A stretch of 22,743 nt of DNA from Ignavibacteria bacterium UBA2333 (GCA_002344895.1 DDUR01000030.1:1-22743), one strand, 5' to 3'; counted from the first letter of the stretch, positions 7,188-15,412 are shown. The notes: a model not told the origin generated them from the sequence alone. Translations and numbers: made by a program.

Positions 7188-7943
7188 GTGTCGGAATCCG
7201 AAGAATCCACGCCACACGTCGGCGTCGAAAAAGAGAAGACAAAGCGTACACTCATCGTGACGTCGGCTATCACCGTTATTGGCCTCACAGCGACGATCCT
7301 GTTCTTTCAGAACATCGGCGACAGGGGAGGAACGCTAAAGGTATCAGACAAGGGTGTCGAGGTTAATCTCCAGCAACCGATTACTTCCCAAGTAGGAACA
7401 TCGGCAGACAGTGTAACGGTGTTTGGAGCGGAGGTCCGTGTGACAACCGGTACGGTCTCCGACAGTGTTGTAAAGTCTTTGGAGTCTTTGCAAGGGGCTG
7501 AGAAAGGGGCTTTCAGCGGCAACAAGTTTGCCGGGTCGAATCTCATTGATACTGCAGCAGGATTTGTGATTGCCAGTGATCGACCGCGTGCATGGAAGGT
7601 ACAGACGTCGGCTGACGGGCTTTCCAGATCACTTCGTGATGCATCGGGCTCAGCTATCGTCTTGTCAAGCCGAGTCGCTATCGGCGTAACGGACGTACGT
7701 CGTGATCTCACACAGCTGGTTGATTCATTGCGGAGCGCTGGCATTCGTGCTAAGACGACCCTTGATGCGTCGGCATCGTCCGCCATGATCTGGTATACAG
7801 CAACGGACAGTTCGCAAGTATGTATCAAACTTGTTGCTGCAAACAACAAGGTCTATCGTGCCATGGCGACAACAAAGGACGAATCTGCAGTACGCAGTAT
7901 AACGGCCTCTGTGGCAGCGTTTACGCCGATCGCTTCAAAATGA
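7188..7943 (+). CDS. single-pass membrane protein with large extracytoplasmic domain, unknown function
   Basis: I do not recognise this 251-residue protein. It starts at GTG (7188), four bases after a clear GGAGG, followed by a charged 20-residue N-terminus (VEKEKTKR). One membrane helix spans about 21-41 (TLIVTSAITVIGLTATILFF). The remaining 210 residues should lie outside the cytoplasm and look like alternating strands and helices, including VRRDLTQLVDSLRSAGIRAKT near residue 180. No catalytic motif is visible. The gene is divergent from hbd. Its last 23 bases overlap the 3' end of lgt on the other strand, so neither gene can be lengthened. A stress- or envelope-related role is possible but not shown. 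Confidence 0.74.
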   Translation: MSESEESTPHVGVEKEKTKRTLIVTSAITVIGLTATILFFQNIGDRGGTLKVSDKGVEVNLQQPITSQVGTSADSVTVFGAEVRVTTGTVSDSVVKSLESLQGAEKGAFSGNKFAGSNLIDTAAGFVIASDRPRAWKVQTSADGLSRSLRDASGSAIVLSSRVAIGVTDVRRDLTQLVDSLRSAGIRAKTTLDASASSAMIWYTATDSSQVCIKLVAANNKVYRAMATTKDESAVRSITASVAAFTPIASK

Positions 7944-8688
7944 ACCAAAGTCCGACGGCAATGAACGGTAATGAGAGGATCTGTCCCATATCGATAGGCA
8001 GACTTGCTTCCCAGCCTTCTTGATATTCCTTGAGGAACTCGATAAAGAATCTGGAGGTGAAGACAGTGGTAAAGAAGATGCCAATGAGTTTACCAGGGTG
8101 TTTGTCTGCCCACCCCTTACGATAGAGAATCTGCAATGTGAGAAAGACGAGCAGATAGACGATTGCCTCGTAGAGCTGTGCGGGATGTCGTGGTAGTGCG
8201 TCAACACGTTCAAACACAATAGCCCATGGCACATCTGTTGGACGTCCAAGTATTTCGGAATTAAAAAAGTTTCCTAGCCGAACACACATCGCACTAATGG
8301 CTGCCACTATAGCCATGCGGTCAAGCATCCAGAGTAGTCCGTATCCAGAATGTTTCCTTCGGAACCACCAGATTCCAGCAAGGATTCCGAGTGCGCCTCC
8401 GTGAGATGCTAGTCCACCCTTCCACACAGCAAAGAACTCAAGCGGATTATCGAGAATGATCTGTGGTTCGTAGAACAGCACATGACCAAATCGAGCCCCT
8501 ACCATCGTGCCAACGATGATGGTGATGGTGAGACTATCGAGATCTTTTAACGGCTTGCGAGCATCAACGAACATGCGCTTCATGAGCGCATAACTGATGA
8601 GAAATGCCGTAGCAAAGAGTACGCCGTACCATCGTGGTGAGAGGGGACCAAGCGTAAAGATTTCGGGATCTACATTCCAATGGATCAT
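7921..8688 (-). CDS. lgt: prolipoprotein diacylglyceryl transferase
   Basis: Lgt is the inner-membrane enzyme that transfers diacylglycerol from phosphatidylglycerol to the lipobox Cys of prolipoproteins, the first step of lipoprotein maturation. The protein has 255 residues and about seven membrane segments. Family landmarks are present: SPRWYGVLFATAF at the start, GGLASHGGALG with His96, the signature VRLGNFFNSEILG with Arg137 and Glu145, RHPAQLYEA at about 167-175, and TSRFFIEFLKE with Arg223. Its substrates probably include the lipoproteins encoded at 5424, 14006 and 15412. The ATG at 8688 is preceded at 4 bases by a TACTTTCG box and by no ribosome binding site, so the mRNA may be leaderless. 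The 3' end overlaps the convergent gene by 23 bases. Confidence 0.97.
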   Translation of the reverse strand: MIHWNVDPEIFTLGPLSPRWYGVLFATAFLISYALMKRMFVDARKPLKDLDSLTITIIVGTMVGARFGHVLFYEPQIILDNPLEFFAVWKGGLASHGGALGILAGIWWFRRKHSGYGLLWMLDRMAIVAAISAMCVRLGNFFNSEILGRPTDVPWAIVFERVDALPRHPAQLYEAIVYLLVFLTLQILYRKGWADKHPGKLIGIFFTTVFTSRFFIEFLKEYQEGWEASLPIDMGQILSLPFIAVGLWFILKRSA

Positions 8689-8692
8689 GGCG

Positions 8693-8700
8693 CGAAAGTA
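8693..8700 (-). promoter_or_regulatory. -7-like box (TACTTTCG) abutting the lgt start
   Basis: The minus strand reads TACTTTCGCGCC then ATG. The octamer differs from TAnnTTTG at one base (C for the last T). Only four bases separate it from the start codon, so transcription would begin at or near the ATG. An almost identical stretch precedes the possible start at position 9. Confidence 0.45.
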
Positions 8701-8751
8701 CGACGTGCGACACTAGCGAGATGCTGTTCGTCGTACCAGTCGTAAAAACGA

Positions 8752-8779
8752 AAAGCGCCCAACCAGGGTTGGGCGCTTT
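8752..8779 (-). terminator. hairpin terminator of the PD40/OmpA gene
   Basis: A perfect 13-bp stem (aaagcgcccaacc and its complement, loop of two bases) is followed on the minus strand by TCGTTTTTACG, a short T-rich tail. It lies 32 bases after the stop at 8811 and before the lgt promoter, so lgt probably has its own promoter. Confidence 0.85.
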
Positions 8780-8810
8780 GAATTGATGCTTGCTTTCTAA
8801 CAGTTGAGTC

Positions 8811-11480
8811 TCACTTGTCGAGATCGGCATCCTGAAGTGGTGTTTCGATCTGGACAAATACCGTACGGTTAAAGAAACGCTCTTCTGGCAGATTGTTGTT
8901 GTACAGTGGCTCTTCTTCACCTGTACCGCGTGACGTCAGTGACTTAAACGCACCACCGGCTTGGGCGCGAATAAGTTTCTCAACTGTGGCTGCGCGACGC
9001 TGAGAAAGACCCTTGTTGTGCGTGTCCATGCCAACAACGTCTGTATGACCTTCAACCATCACGTCGGAAGATTTCTTCACACGGCCGTACACGTATTCGC
9101 GCAGGATACGCTCATTCATCGGACCTGCGTCTGAACGATCAAACGGGAACAGGATAAGATTGTAGCGCTCAAGCGTTTTTTCGTCCGTTGCTTCAGTCAC
9201 GCGACCGACTGACGAAATGTTACGAACCGGAATTGTCACAACATCGGAGCGGCATTCTGTGCCGTTCTTGGAGACAACAACGAGTTGTGCTTTGAGTGGC
9301 TCAAACTGCTTGTCGTTTTCACCCCTGTTGAGGCGGTCTCCTGGAAGCTCACCATCACTGTCAGTGAAGTCCCATACCGAGGATGCCTCGGTAACGCCAA
9401 TCTTGTCAAGTGTTGCCCACTCACCATTACCGCGCTTGACTTCAATTCGACGCGAGGCGACAATTTCATTGTCGATACCATTCGTCATTGAATACGTGAG
9501 ATTGGCTGGCGATGGGAAGCGGACCGGATCACGGTCGACGATTGGACGTGCTACACGCCAAACTTCTTCAGCGTCACCTTCAAAGCGAATCTCAACTCGG
9601 CGATTTTCAACTACACCAAGTGTGTCGTTTGGATTTGACTTCGTTTCCGGATATGCACCGCGTGCTTCGATTGACATCCGACCAGCGTCAATTCCCCAGA
9701 TATCACGGAGGTAATTAAAGACCTGTTCAGCACGTGCTTGTGTAAGTGGCTTATCCTTTGTCTCGTTTTTCTCGTCAACACATCCAACCAGTTTAACCTT
9801 CACGCCTGGATTGTTTTTGAGGCGATAGCCCAACACGTTTAGAACGTGATAGTACTTGTCGAGTGTACCACCAGGAATACGTTCATCGTCAAAGTTTGCC
9901 GTTTGTGACGGACTCTTGAAGAGAATGTAGCGGCTTGGAATTTCCGAGCTCTTCAGATCGAAGAACACATAGGGGAGTGGCGGATAGATCTTGATCGAGG
10001 CACGCTCTTCTGTGAGTAGTCCCTTCCACGAATCCTTCACCTTACCCTTTTTTACAGCGTCAGGAAACTCGGCTTCCCAAGCAAGTGTAGGGCGGCGGCC
10101 GAGGACGATGGTCTTACGAATCTCCGTCGTAGTTCCTGCTTCACCTGGATTTGTTGTTACGCCCGGATCCGTTACGTCAACAACAACGTCTTGTGACCCG
10201 TATGCAGCTGACGACGCTGTAACGGTATACTGAATCGTCTCCGAACGATTTGGCTTTGTTCCGTAGTCATCATTTGTGACAATAATGTTTGACTCCGTAC
10301 TTGACGTTGTCACTTCGCTATTCGTAACCTTACCGGTCTTCATGTTCTTAAACGTGATCTTCGCAGGGACGGCCGACTGTGTACACTCATCAATAACATT
10401 GACGATAATGTTTACAGCACGGAAGTACCGCGGGATGAAGGCCATAAAGATGTCAAGGTCACCTTGATATCCCGGAAGGTCCGTACGGCGTGAGGAGAAG
10501 TACAAAACGTCGCCCGAAGCAGGTAACGTAATAAACTGCTCGTCTTCTGGAGTATTGATTGGAGCAGGAAGCTGCTCTGGTTTGGCCCAACGATCGCGTC
10601 CTTCACGATCCTTCTGACCCGTACGGCGTGTACGGTAGAAGTCGAGACCACCAAGATTCGGCTTGTGCCCATCAGACGAGAAGAAGAGCGTGTTACCGTC
10701 GGCAGCAATAAACGGCGAAACTTCCATCTTGTCTGTGTTGATGTCCGGACCAAGGTTTTTTGCTGGTTTCCATTCTGCCAGGTCGTCGTCCCAGTCACAA
10801 TACCAGATATCCATGTCGCGTCCGTCACCATCAGGATTTGTTGGTGATGGACGATTCGACGTGAAATAGATGCGTTGTTTATCCGGCGAAATTGTGGGCT
10901 GTGAGTCCCAGAACTCTGAGTTTACGTTACGACCAAGGTTGCGTGGTTTACCCCACCGGTCTCCTTCAACGTCGGCTACGTACAAATCGCAATCACCGAG
11001 ACCATCAGGGCGGTTACAGCCTGTAAAGAAGAGGGTCTGACGGTCAGCAGCAATCGTTGCTACACCTTCGTTAAAAATCGTATTTACACCAGCGTCAACA
11101 GTGTCGATGTTGACAGGCAGGGAAAAGACTGTGTCGAGGTTGTTCTCCTTGCGAGCCGACCAGAAGTCGTGGGAGAAATCACCATCACGTGTAATCCGGC
11201 TGCCAGCACGATTCGACACGAAGTACAGCGTTTTGCCGTCTGCCGAAATCGTTGGACCGTAATCCAGACCCGAGTGGTTAATGATCTTCCCGAGATTGAG
11301 GATTCGAATCCGTTTCGGATCCTCAAGGATATCTCCCCGTGTATCCTCATCGTCGTCTGCGGTCACCGTCGTATTGATGACGGCACCGTATAAGACAAGT
11401 TCGTTCTCGGCGACGGCGGCCATGCCCTGCCACGCGAGTAGCAGCATACCGATACAAACTGTCACGACTCGCTGCATCAT
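8811..11480 (-). CDS. PD40 beta-propeller protein with two OmpA-like peptidoglycan-binding domains
   Basis: This is an exported 889-residue envelope protein. The signal peptide covers about residues 1-24 (cleavage after MAAVA). PD40/WD40-like propeller repeats span about 70-345; five copies are readable, such as TISADGKTLYFVSNRAG and TISPDKQRIYFTSNRP. A beta-sandwich region spans about 350-460. A first OmpA-like domain lies at about 505-633, with the ligand pair Asp569 and Arg583 and an ENRRVEIRF end. A second sandwich follows, then a second OmpA-like domain at about 775-878 (GHTDVVG, LSQRRA; Asp814, Arg829). The OmpA domains should anchor it to peptidoglycan. Two such domains, and no N-terminal TPR region, are unusual. 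The start at 11480 is chosen because the promoter at 11560 lies inside the longer open frame and GAGGA precedes it. The PorE-like type IX proteins are a loose parallel only. Confidence 0.92.
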   Translation of the reverse strand: MMQRVVTVCIGMLLLAWQGMAAVAENELVLYGAVINTTVTADDDEDTRGDILEDPKRIRILNLGKIINHSGLDYGPTISADGKTLYFVSNRAGSRITRDGDFSHDFWSARKENNLDTVFSLPVNIDTVDAGVNTIFNEGVATIAADRQTLFFTGCNRPDGLGDCDLYVADVEGDRWGKPRNLGRNVNSEFWDSQPTISPDKQRIYFTSNRPSPTNPDGDGRDMDIWYCDWDDDLAEWKPAKNLGPDINTDKMEVSPFIAADGNTLFFSSDGHKPNLGGLDFYRTRRTGQKDREGRDRWAKPEQLPAPINTPEDEQFITLPASGDVLYFSSRRTDLPGYQGDLDIFMAFIPRYFRAVNIIVNVIDECTQSAVPAKITFKNMKTGKVTNSEVTTSSTESNIIVTNDDYGTKPNRSETIQYTVTASSAAYGSQDVVVDVTDPGVTTNPGEAGTTTEIRKTIVLGRRPTLAWEAEFPDAVKKGKVKDSWKGLLTEERASIKIYPPLPYVFFDLKSSEIPSRYILFKSPSQTANFDDERIPGGTLDKYYHVLNVLGYRLKNNPGVKVKLVGCVDEKNETKDKPLTQARAEQVFNYLRDIWGIDAGRMSIEARGAYPETKSNPNDTLGVVENRRVEIRFEGDAEEVWRVARPIVDRDPVRFPSPANLTYSMTNGIDNEIVASRRIEVKRGNGEWATLDKIGVTEASSVWDFTDSDGELPGDRLNRGENDKQFEPLKAQLVVVSKNGTECRSDVVTIPVRNISSVGRVTEATDEKTLERYNLILFPFDRSDAGPMNERILREYVYGRVKKSSDVMVEGHTDVVGMDTHNKGLSQRRAATVEKLIRAQAGGAFKSLTSRGTGEEEPLYNNNLPEERFFNRTVFVQIETPLQDADLDK

Positions 11481-11558
11481 AAGCGTCTTGTTCCTCAGAA
11501 AATTGGCGTGTCCCACCGCGTGTTGTCCCATGCTGTTGTCGCGTTGAGCGCAGAGAAT

Positions 11559-11594
11559 GCAAAAGATAGGTAATTGTGGAAAACTCACAAAGGT
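11559..11594 (-). promoter_or_regulatory. Bacteroidota-type promoter of the PD40/OmpA gene
   Basis: On the minus strand TTTG is followed, after 19 bases counted from its G, by TATCTTTTGC. This resembles the -33 TTTG / -7 TAnnTTTG promoter of Bacteroidota, with one extra base within the -7 box. It predicts a transcript start near 11550 and a leader of about 70 bases to the ATG at 11480. Of all sites in the window this has the best pair of elements. Confidence 0.65.
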
Positions 11595-11603
11595 TCCTCG
11601 ACC

Positions 11604-12404
11604 CTACAGTATCCACTTTCCTTCCACAAGGAACTGCATCGAGCGGATGCCGAAACCATCGCCACGAGCTCCAAGTGAGGTGAGAGGTTGTGTTAACTGG
11701 AGAAGAGGGCCGACAAAGAACGATGTGCCGATCTTGAATTCCAAACCGACGGCTCCATGGATTCCGATTTGAAAGGCGGACAGTTCCTGTATGGGGCCAT
11801 CCTGCAAAACCACCGACGTCCCCTCCGTATCTGCTAGCCGGACGGTGGCGCGCTCGCCATTCGGAAATGTCACTTCTGCGTCGAGAAGCTCTTTTTCATG
11901 ACGCAAAGATGACGAAGCAACGTATGAAAGCGAAGGGCCAAGTCGAAAAATCATGCTTTCAAAAGCCGTAACCTTCACGAACGGGTTCAATGTAGCGTAA
12001 AGAAGTGACACGTCAGCCGTATTCAAGAAGTTAACTGGTACTGTATACTCCTGACCTGAAACAGACCGCTGTACAACACCTTCGCGTTCACGAAAACGTG
12101 CTTGAATGCTACGAAACTCTATCCCCGCTGTAGTACCGAAAGTAAGCCGAGATCTGGACAATCGCTCGAACATTACTCCGGCCACAAAACCTGCAGAACC
12201 ACCATTGGTGAACTCACAGTTACAGTCTGTCAAAAACGTACCCACTTGCCTGTTTGCCGAAACACCTGCATATCCACCAAAGAGATCGTACACAAGTAGC
12301 TTACGAGCTCGAATGGGATCACTGTCGAGGACATTCGTTTGGGCGACCAGGAATTGTGTCGCACCAAACAACAGCATGGCGATGATGGAGTGCGAAAAAC
12401 GCAC
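11604..12404 (-). CDS. probable outer-membrane beta-barrel protein
   Basis: This 266-residue protein has a signal peptide (MRFSHSIIAMLLFGATQFLVAQ) and then alternating strands with aromatic and glycine residues: FGGYAGVSANRQVGTF, GGSAGFVAGVMFERL, LTFGTTAGIEFRS, FRLGPSLSYVASS, GIHGAVGLEFKIG, FFVGPLLQLTQPL, MQFLVEGKWIL. The pattern matches small porin-like barrels of the PorT/OMP_b-brl kind, although the final residue is Leu, not the usual Phe. The precise family and any ligand are unknown. The start is GTG at 12404; the next ATG (12377) would cut into the signal peptide. It lies upstream of the PD40/OmpA gene on the same strand, but that gene has its own promoter. Both products would sit in the outer membrane and periplasm, so a shared complex is possible but unproven. 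Confidence 0.75.
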   Translation of the reverse strand: MRFSHSIIAMLLFGATQFLVAQTNVLDSDPIRARKLLVYDLFGGYAGVSANRQVGTFLTDCNCEFTNGGSAGFVAGVMFERLSRSRLTFGTTAGIEFRSIQARFREREGVVQRSVSGQEYTVPVNFLNTADVSLLYATLNPFVKVTAFESMIFRLGPSLSYVASSSLRHEKELLDAEVTFPNGERATVRLADTEGTSVVLQDGPIQELSAFQIGIHGAVGLEFKIGTSFFVGPLLQLTQPLTSLGARGDGFGIRSMQFLVEGKWIL

Positions 12405-12493
12405 GTTCGATGGATGTCCAGAAAAGTGTGTGGTTTGACTCGGGCCGTGAATCTATCACGTGAGGCCGTCATTCGCAAGAGCGAATCGTTCGG

Positions 12494-12501
12494 TATACTT
12501 G
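12494..12501 (+). promoter_or_regulatory. -7-like box (TATACTTG) abutting the rsmB start
   Basis: TATACTTGCGGCCT leads straight into the ATG at 12508, with six bases between box and start codon. It differs from TAnnTTTG at one base. An inverted repeat (attcgc AAGA gcgaat, 12471-12486) lies just upstream, inside the would-be spacer, and could be an operator. The position argues that translation starts at 12508 and that the mRNA is nearly leaderless. Confidence 0.45.
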
Positions 12502-12507
12502 CGGCCT

Positions 12508-13893
12508 ATGAGCAACGAGCAAGCACCTACACCCTCTCAACGAGGAGATTCGGCCGACCAATCGGTCTTTGAAACAGCCCGCGGCACAGCGGTAAAACTT
12601 CTCAGTCGTTACGAAAGCAGTGACTCCTACATTGATAAGCTGCTTGATGCTGAGTTACGGCGGTCAGAACTATCGGCTGTCGACAAGGCCTTGATGACGG
12701 AGCTCGTAAATGGTGTGGTCCGTTGGCAGTCACGTCTCGACTGGGTCCTCACTGGCTTCTATCACGGCGAATTCGCCAAGTGCCTACCCATTGTACGTAA
12801 TGCCCTTCGTATCGCACTTTATCAGATGGTCTTCCTCTCAAAGATCCCAGCTCCCGCAGCTATCAACGAGAGTGTAGAGATCATCAAGCGCGTCAAGGGT
12901 GAACGTCATTCAGGTATTGTGAATGGCGTATTACGAAATATTCTTCGAAATATTCAGAATATCCGTTACCCTGTGAAAGAGGAGAATCTCGTTCTTCACC
13001 ACTCCATCCTATATGCACATCCCCAGTGGATCGTTCGACGCTATGTTGAACGTTACGGCGAGGAGGAGTCAGAGCTTCTGCTTGCAGCGAACAATCATCG
13101 ACCGATGCTCACACTGCGCGTGAACACGCTGAAGTCGAGTACTGAGGCCGTTCGGCAGGCACTCACTGAAGCGGAGATCAAGTTTGAGGAATCGCCGATT
13201 CATGACGGGAGTTTTCTCATTACGTCGCTTCGCGATGTGAAGTCCCTCACAATTTTCACCGATGGACATGTTAGTGTTCAGGACGCATCGGCGAGTCTCG
13301 CTGTTCGGCTTGCAGCACCAGAACCAGGAATGCGAGTGTACGACCTTTGTTCAGCACCAGGTGGTAAAGCAGTGTATGCTGCAGAGCTCATGCAGGATAC
13401 GGGAACCGTTGTTGCTCTCGAGAAATATGACTCGAAACTTCATTTGATCCGCGACAACGCCAACAGAGCTGGAGTGTCGATTATCTCTGCACAACATGGA
13501 GATGCACGTGAGTTCACCGCGAAAGAACCTGCGGATCTTGTACTCGTTGATGCTCCGTGTACTGGTCTCGGCACACTCTCGAAGAAACCCGACATCAAGT
13601 GGAGAAGGTCAATTGAAGACATTCGGCAGATGTCGGCACTTCAGTACAACATCCTCCATCACGCTGCATCACTCGTTAAAAGTGGTGGAACGATTGTCTA
13701 CAGCACATGTACAATCGAGCCCGAAGAGAACGAAGATGTGGTTCGTAGATTTCTCGAACAGCATTCTGAGTTTGAACTCGTTCCGGCTGAGAATTTCTTA
13801 CCGGAATCCGTCACCGAACATGGATTTCTACGAACATATCCTCATCGTCATCGATCCGATGGTGCATTTGCAGCACGGCTTCGGCGTCGATGA
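12508..13893 (+). CDS. rsmB: 16S rRNA (cytosine-967 C5) methyltransferase RsmB
   Basis: RsmB uses S-adenosylmethionine to methylate C967 of 16S rRNA. The protein has 461 residues, close to the family length. Residues about 20-150 are a NusB-like RNA-binding domain (LMTELVNGVVRWQSRLDWV, IVNGVLRNILRN). The Rossmann methyltransferase follows: SAM-binding DLCSAPGGK at 279-287, VDAPCTGLGTL with the release Cys351, and STCTIEPEENE with the catalytic Cys401. The C-terminus (TYPHRHRSDGAFAARLRR) is also typical. I chose the ATG at 12508, not the GTG at 12460, because the promoter-like box lies between them. It is followed on the same strand by a small lipoprotein gene that seems to have its own promoter. 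Confidence 0.96.
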   Translation: MSNEQAPTPSQRGDSADQSVFETARGTAVKLLSRYESSDSYIDKLLDAELRRSELSAVDKALMTELVNGVVRWQSRLDWVLTGFYHGEFAKCLPIVRNALRIALYQMVFLSKIPAPAAINESVEIIKRVKGERHSGIVNGVLRNILRNIQNIRYPVKEENLVLHHSILYAHPQWIVRRYVERYGEEESELLLAANNHRPMLTLRVNTLKSSTEAVRQALTEAEIKFEESPIHDGSFLITSLRDVKSLTIFTDGHVSVQDASASLAVRLAAPEPGMRVYDLCSAPGGKAVYAAELMQDTGTVVALEKYDSKLHLIRDNANRAGVSIISAQHGDAREFTAKEPADLVLVDAPCTGLGTLSKKPDIKWRRSIEDIRQMSALQYNILHHAASLVKSGGTIVYSTCTIEPEENEDVVRRFLEQHSEFELVPAENFLPESVTEHGFLRTYPHRHRSDGAFAARLRRR

Positions 13894-13915
13894 CGAAGGT
13901 TTCATGTTCCATTCA

Positions 13916-13947
13916 TTGCAATACGCACCATTGGTGTCGTAGACTTG
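13916..13947 (+). promoter_or_regulatory. promoter-like pair upstream of the repeat lipoprotein gene
   Basis: TTG at 13916-13918 is followed after 21 bases by TAGACTTG at 13940-13947, one base off TAnnTTTG. The predicted transcript would start near 13953 and carry a leader of about 50 bases ending in a strong ribosome binding site (GAGGAGG) before the ATG at 14006. Confidence 0.5.
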
Positions 13948-14005
13948 CCACTGAATCAGTACAACAACTCATCATCAACAGTTTTTTTACCGCGAGGAGG
14001 ACAAC

Positions 14006-14359
14006 ATGAAGCGTATTCTTTTGGCTTCGGCCGCAGTTGCAGCAATGACTCTTGCAGCTTGCGAAAGCAAGAAGGAAGAGCCACAAACACCACCGGCAGA
14101 GCTTCCGGCCCCGGCAGTTAATGCCGATTCCATCGCACAAGCTCAGGCAGATTCACTTGCCAAGGCACAAGCTGATTCACTCGCCAAGGCGCAGGCCGAT
14201 TCTATCGCTGCCGCGAAGAAGCCAGGATCTACAAAGAAGCCGGCCCAAGTTCAAACGAATGCTGATGGTTCGGCATCGGGCGGACAGGTTCGCCCAAGCC
14301 GCGATCAACCAAAGGCCGAGGGTGAAGCTTCGGGTGGTCAGATTCGCAAGTCACGCTAA
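14006..14359 (+). CDS. small lipoprotein with octapeptide repeats
   Basis: I do not recognise a family. The product has 117 residues, with a signal peptide and lipobox (MTLAAC, Cys19), then a Lys/Glu/Pro-rich linker. Residues 40-71 are four tandem octapeptides of the form ADS(L/I)AxAx, a likely short helix or coiled coil. They are followed by a Lys/Pro-rich stretch and two copies of ASGGQ(V/I)R(P/K)SR near the C-terminus. After removal of the signal it is hydrophilic and probably extended, so a periplasmic spacer or wall-associated lipoprotein (Lpp-like in size, not in sequence) is one possibility. The start is fixed by GAGGAGG eight bases upstream. A hairpin terminator lies 26 bases after the stop. 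Confidence 0.8.
   Translation: MKRILLASAAVAAMTLAACESKKEEPQTPPAELPAPAVNADSIAQAQADSLAKAQADSLAKAQADSIAAAKKPGSTKKPAQVQTNADGSASGGQVRPSRDQPKAEGEASGGQIRKSR
14123..14218 (+). repeat. four 24-base tandem repeats encoding ADS(L/I)AxAx
   Basis: Four in-frame units start at 14123, 14147, 14171 and 14195. The two inner units encode the same ADSLAKAQ with different third-position bases, so the repeat is kept at protein level. The outer units are diverged (ADSIAQAQ, ADSIAAAK). Confidence 0.9.
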
Positions 14360-14385
14360 ACTCCAGACCCAAGGGTCTAAACAAC

Positions 14386-14413
14386 AAAGGGCGCCCCATT
14401 TGGGACGCCCTTT
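14386..14413. terminator. bidirectional hairpin terminator between convergent lipoprotein genes
   Basis: The arms aaagggcgcccca and tgggacgcccttt pair over 13 positions with one C·A mismatch, flanked by A-rich and T-rich ends, so the hairpin can work both ways. A smaller perfect hairpin (agaccc AA gggtct) lies just before it at 14365-14378. The pair separates the genes ending at 14359 and 14438. Confidence 0.82.
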
Positions 14414-14437
14414 TGCGTTGTTCGATGTGCTCGAAGA

Positions 14438-15412
14438 TTAGTCGTTTGCGCGAACAGGTGTGCGAACCTGTTGGCCCCACTGCTCCATCTTTTGCTTGAG
14501 AGCGTACGGAACGTCCTTCATCGTTTGATAGGACACTTCGACTTCGATGTAAGCACCTGCACCTGAACCCTGAACGAAGGTGCCACCTGTGCGCTTGACG
14601 AGCACCTTTGCAAAGTTTACTGTGTTATCAGCATTCTTCACGCCAATCACGCTTCCCCAGTTTGACGTTCCGCCAATGGAGTTCAGTGACCAGAACTTTT
14701 CGCCATCAGCTGCTGGAATCGTAAGGGCGTCTGTATCATAGATGTCATCAAGCGACGTGATGCCTGTATACTGCTTACCCCAGTATACAACACGTGCGTC
14801 TTGACCGTTCGGGAACTGGAAGTTGTTGTCGACATACTGCGTCTGACCAGGTGAGGCGATGCGTGGATCTGATGGGTTCGTCTTGTCATCAAAACAAATG
14901 TCCCACTGACCACCATTGGCGATGAGCTGAACAGATGGTGCTGAACCAGAGAAGATGGCTAGGCCACTTCCATTGGTTGATGAGTTCGACGAATACAGGC
15001 GATATGCGCCGGTTCCACGGCGAGCTGGTGCCCAGTTAACCTTGTTGCTGGCATCGGATTCTACCGTTCCGTTCACGGCGTGAACCATGAATTCGTAGAC
15101 CTTACCCTCGGTGAGGCCTGGAACTGTAGCCGATGTTGTTGAACCACCAGAAACCGAGATTTCTTGTGTGCCTGTGGAGCCGCCAACTTCCGAGTACATG
15201 ATGAGATATCCCGTTGGCGTCGGACCCGATGTTGGAGCCGTCCACTTCAGGGCAACCTGAGTCTCAGATACCGAACGAGCCATCAGCTCGGTTGGAGCAT
15301 TTGGCTTTTCGTTTGTCGGATCTACTGGATCCTCATTTGTGTTACAGCCAACGATCGTCAGTGCGATCATGGCGAACATCATTGCGGGAAGTTTCCGCAA
15401 GAAATTTGTCAT
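14438..15412 (-). CDS. fibronectin type III domain lipoprotein
   Basis: This is a predicted lipoprotein of 324 residues. The signal peptide ends in ALTIVGC with Cys23. One fibronectin type III domain spans about 36-130: APTELMARSVSETQVALKWTA, GYLIMYSEVGG, TVPGLTEGKVYEFMVHAVNG. The remaining 190 residues form a beta-rich region I do not recognise (YRLYSSNSSTNGSGLAIFSG, WDICFDDKTNPSDPRIASPG, GEKFWSLNSIGG, YIEVEVSYQ). It is probably surface or periplasmic and may bind a ligand or protein; nothing shows which. The start at 15412 is set by GGAGGG a few bases upstream; the longer frame from 15475 would cross a promoter-like CATCTTTGCGC at 15462-15453. It shares a terminator with the convergent gene ending at 14359. 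Confidence 0.8.
   Translation of the reverse strand: MTNFLRKLPAMMFAMIALTIVGCNTNEDPVDPTNEKPNAPTELMARSVSETQVALKWTAPTSGPTPTGYLIMYSEVGGSTGTQEISVSGGSTTSATVPGLTEGKVYEFMVHAVNGTVESDASNKVNWAPARRGTGAYRLYSSNSSTNGSGLAIFSGSAPSVQLIANGGQWDICFDDKTNPSDPRIASPGQTQYVDNNFQFPNGQDARVVYWGKQYTGITSLDDIYDTDALTIPAADGEKFWSLNSIGGTSNWGSVIGVKNADNTVNFAKVLVKRTGGTFVQGSGAGAYIEVEVSYQTMKDVPYALKQKMEQWGQQVRTPVRAND

Noticed and set aside
12471..12486. Inverted repeat attcgc AAGA gcgaat upstream of rsmB
   Set aside because: Six-base arms are common by chance. It might be an operator, but nothing supports this beyond position, so it is only mentioned in the promoter entry.
14123..14218. Tandem repeats as a possible CRISPR-like array
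   Set aside because: The units are directly adjacent with no spacers and lie in frame within a lipoprotein gene.
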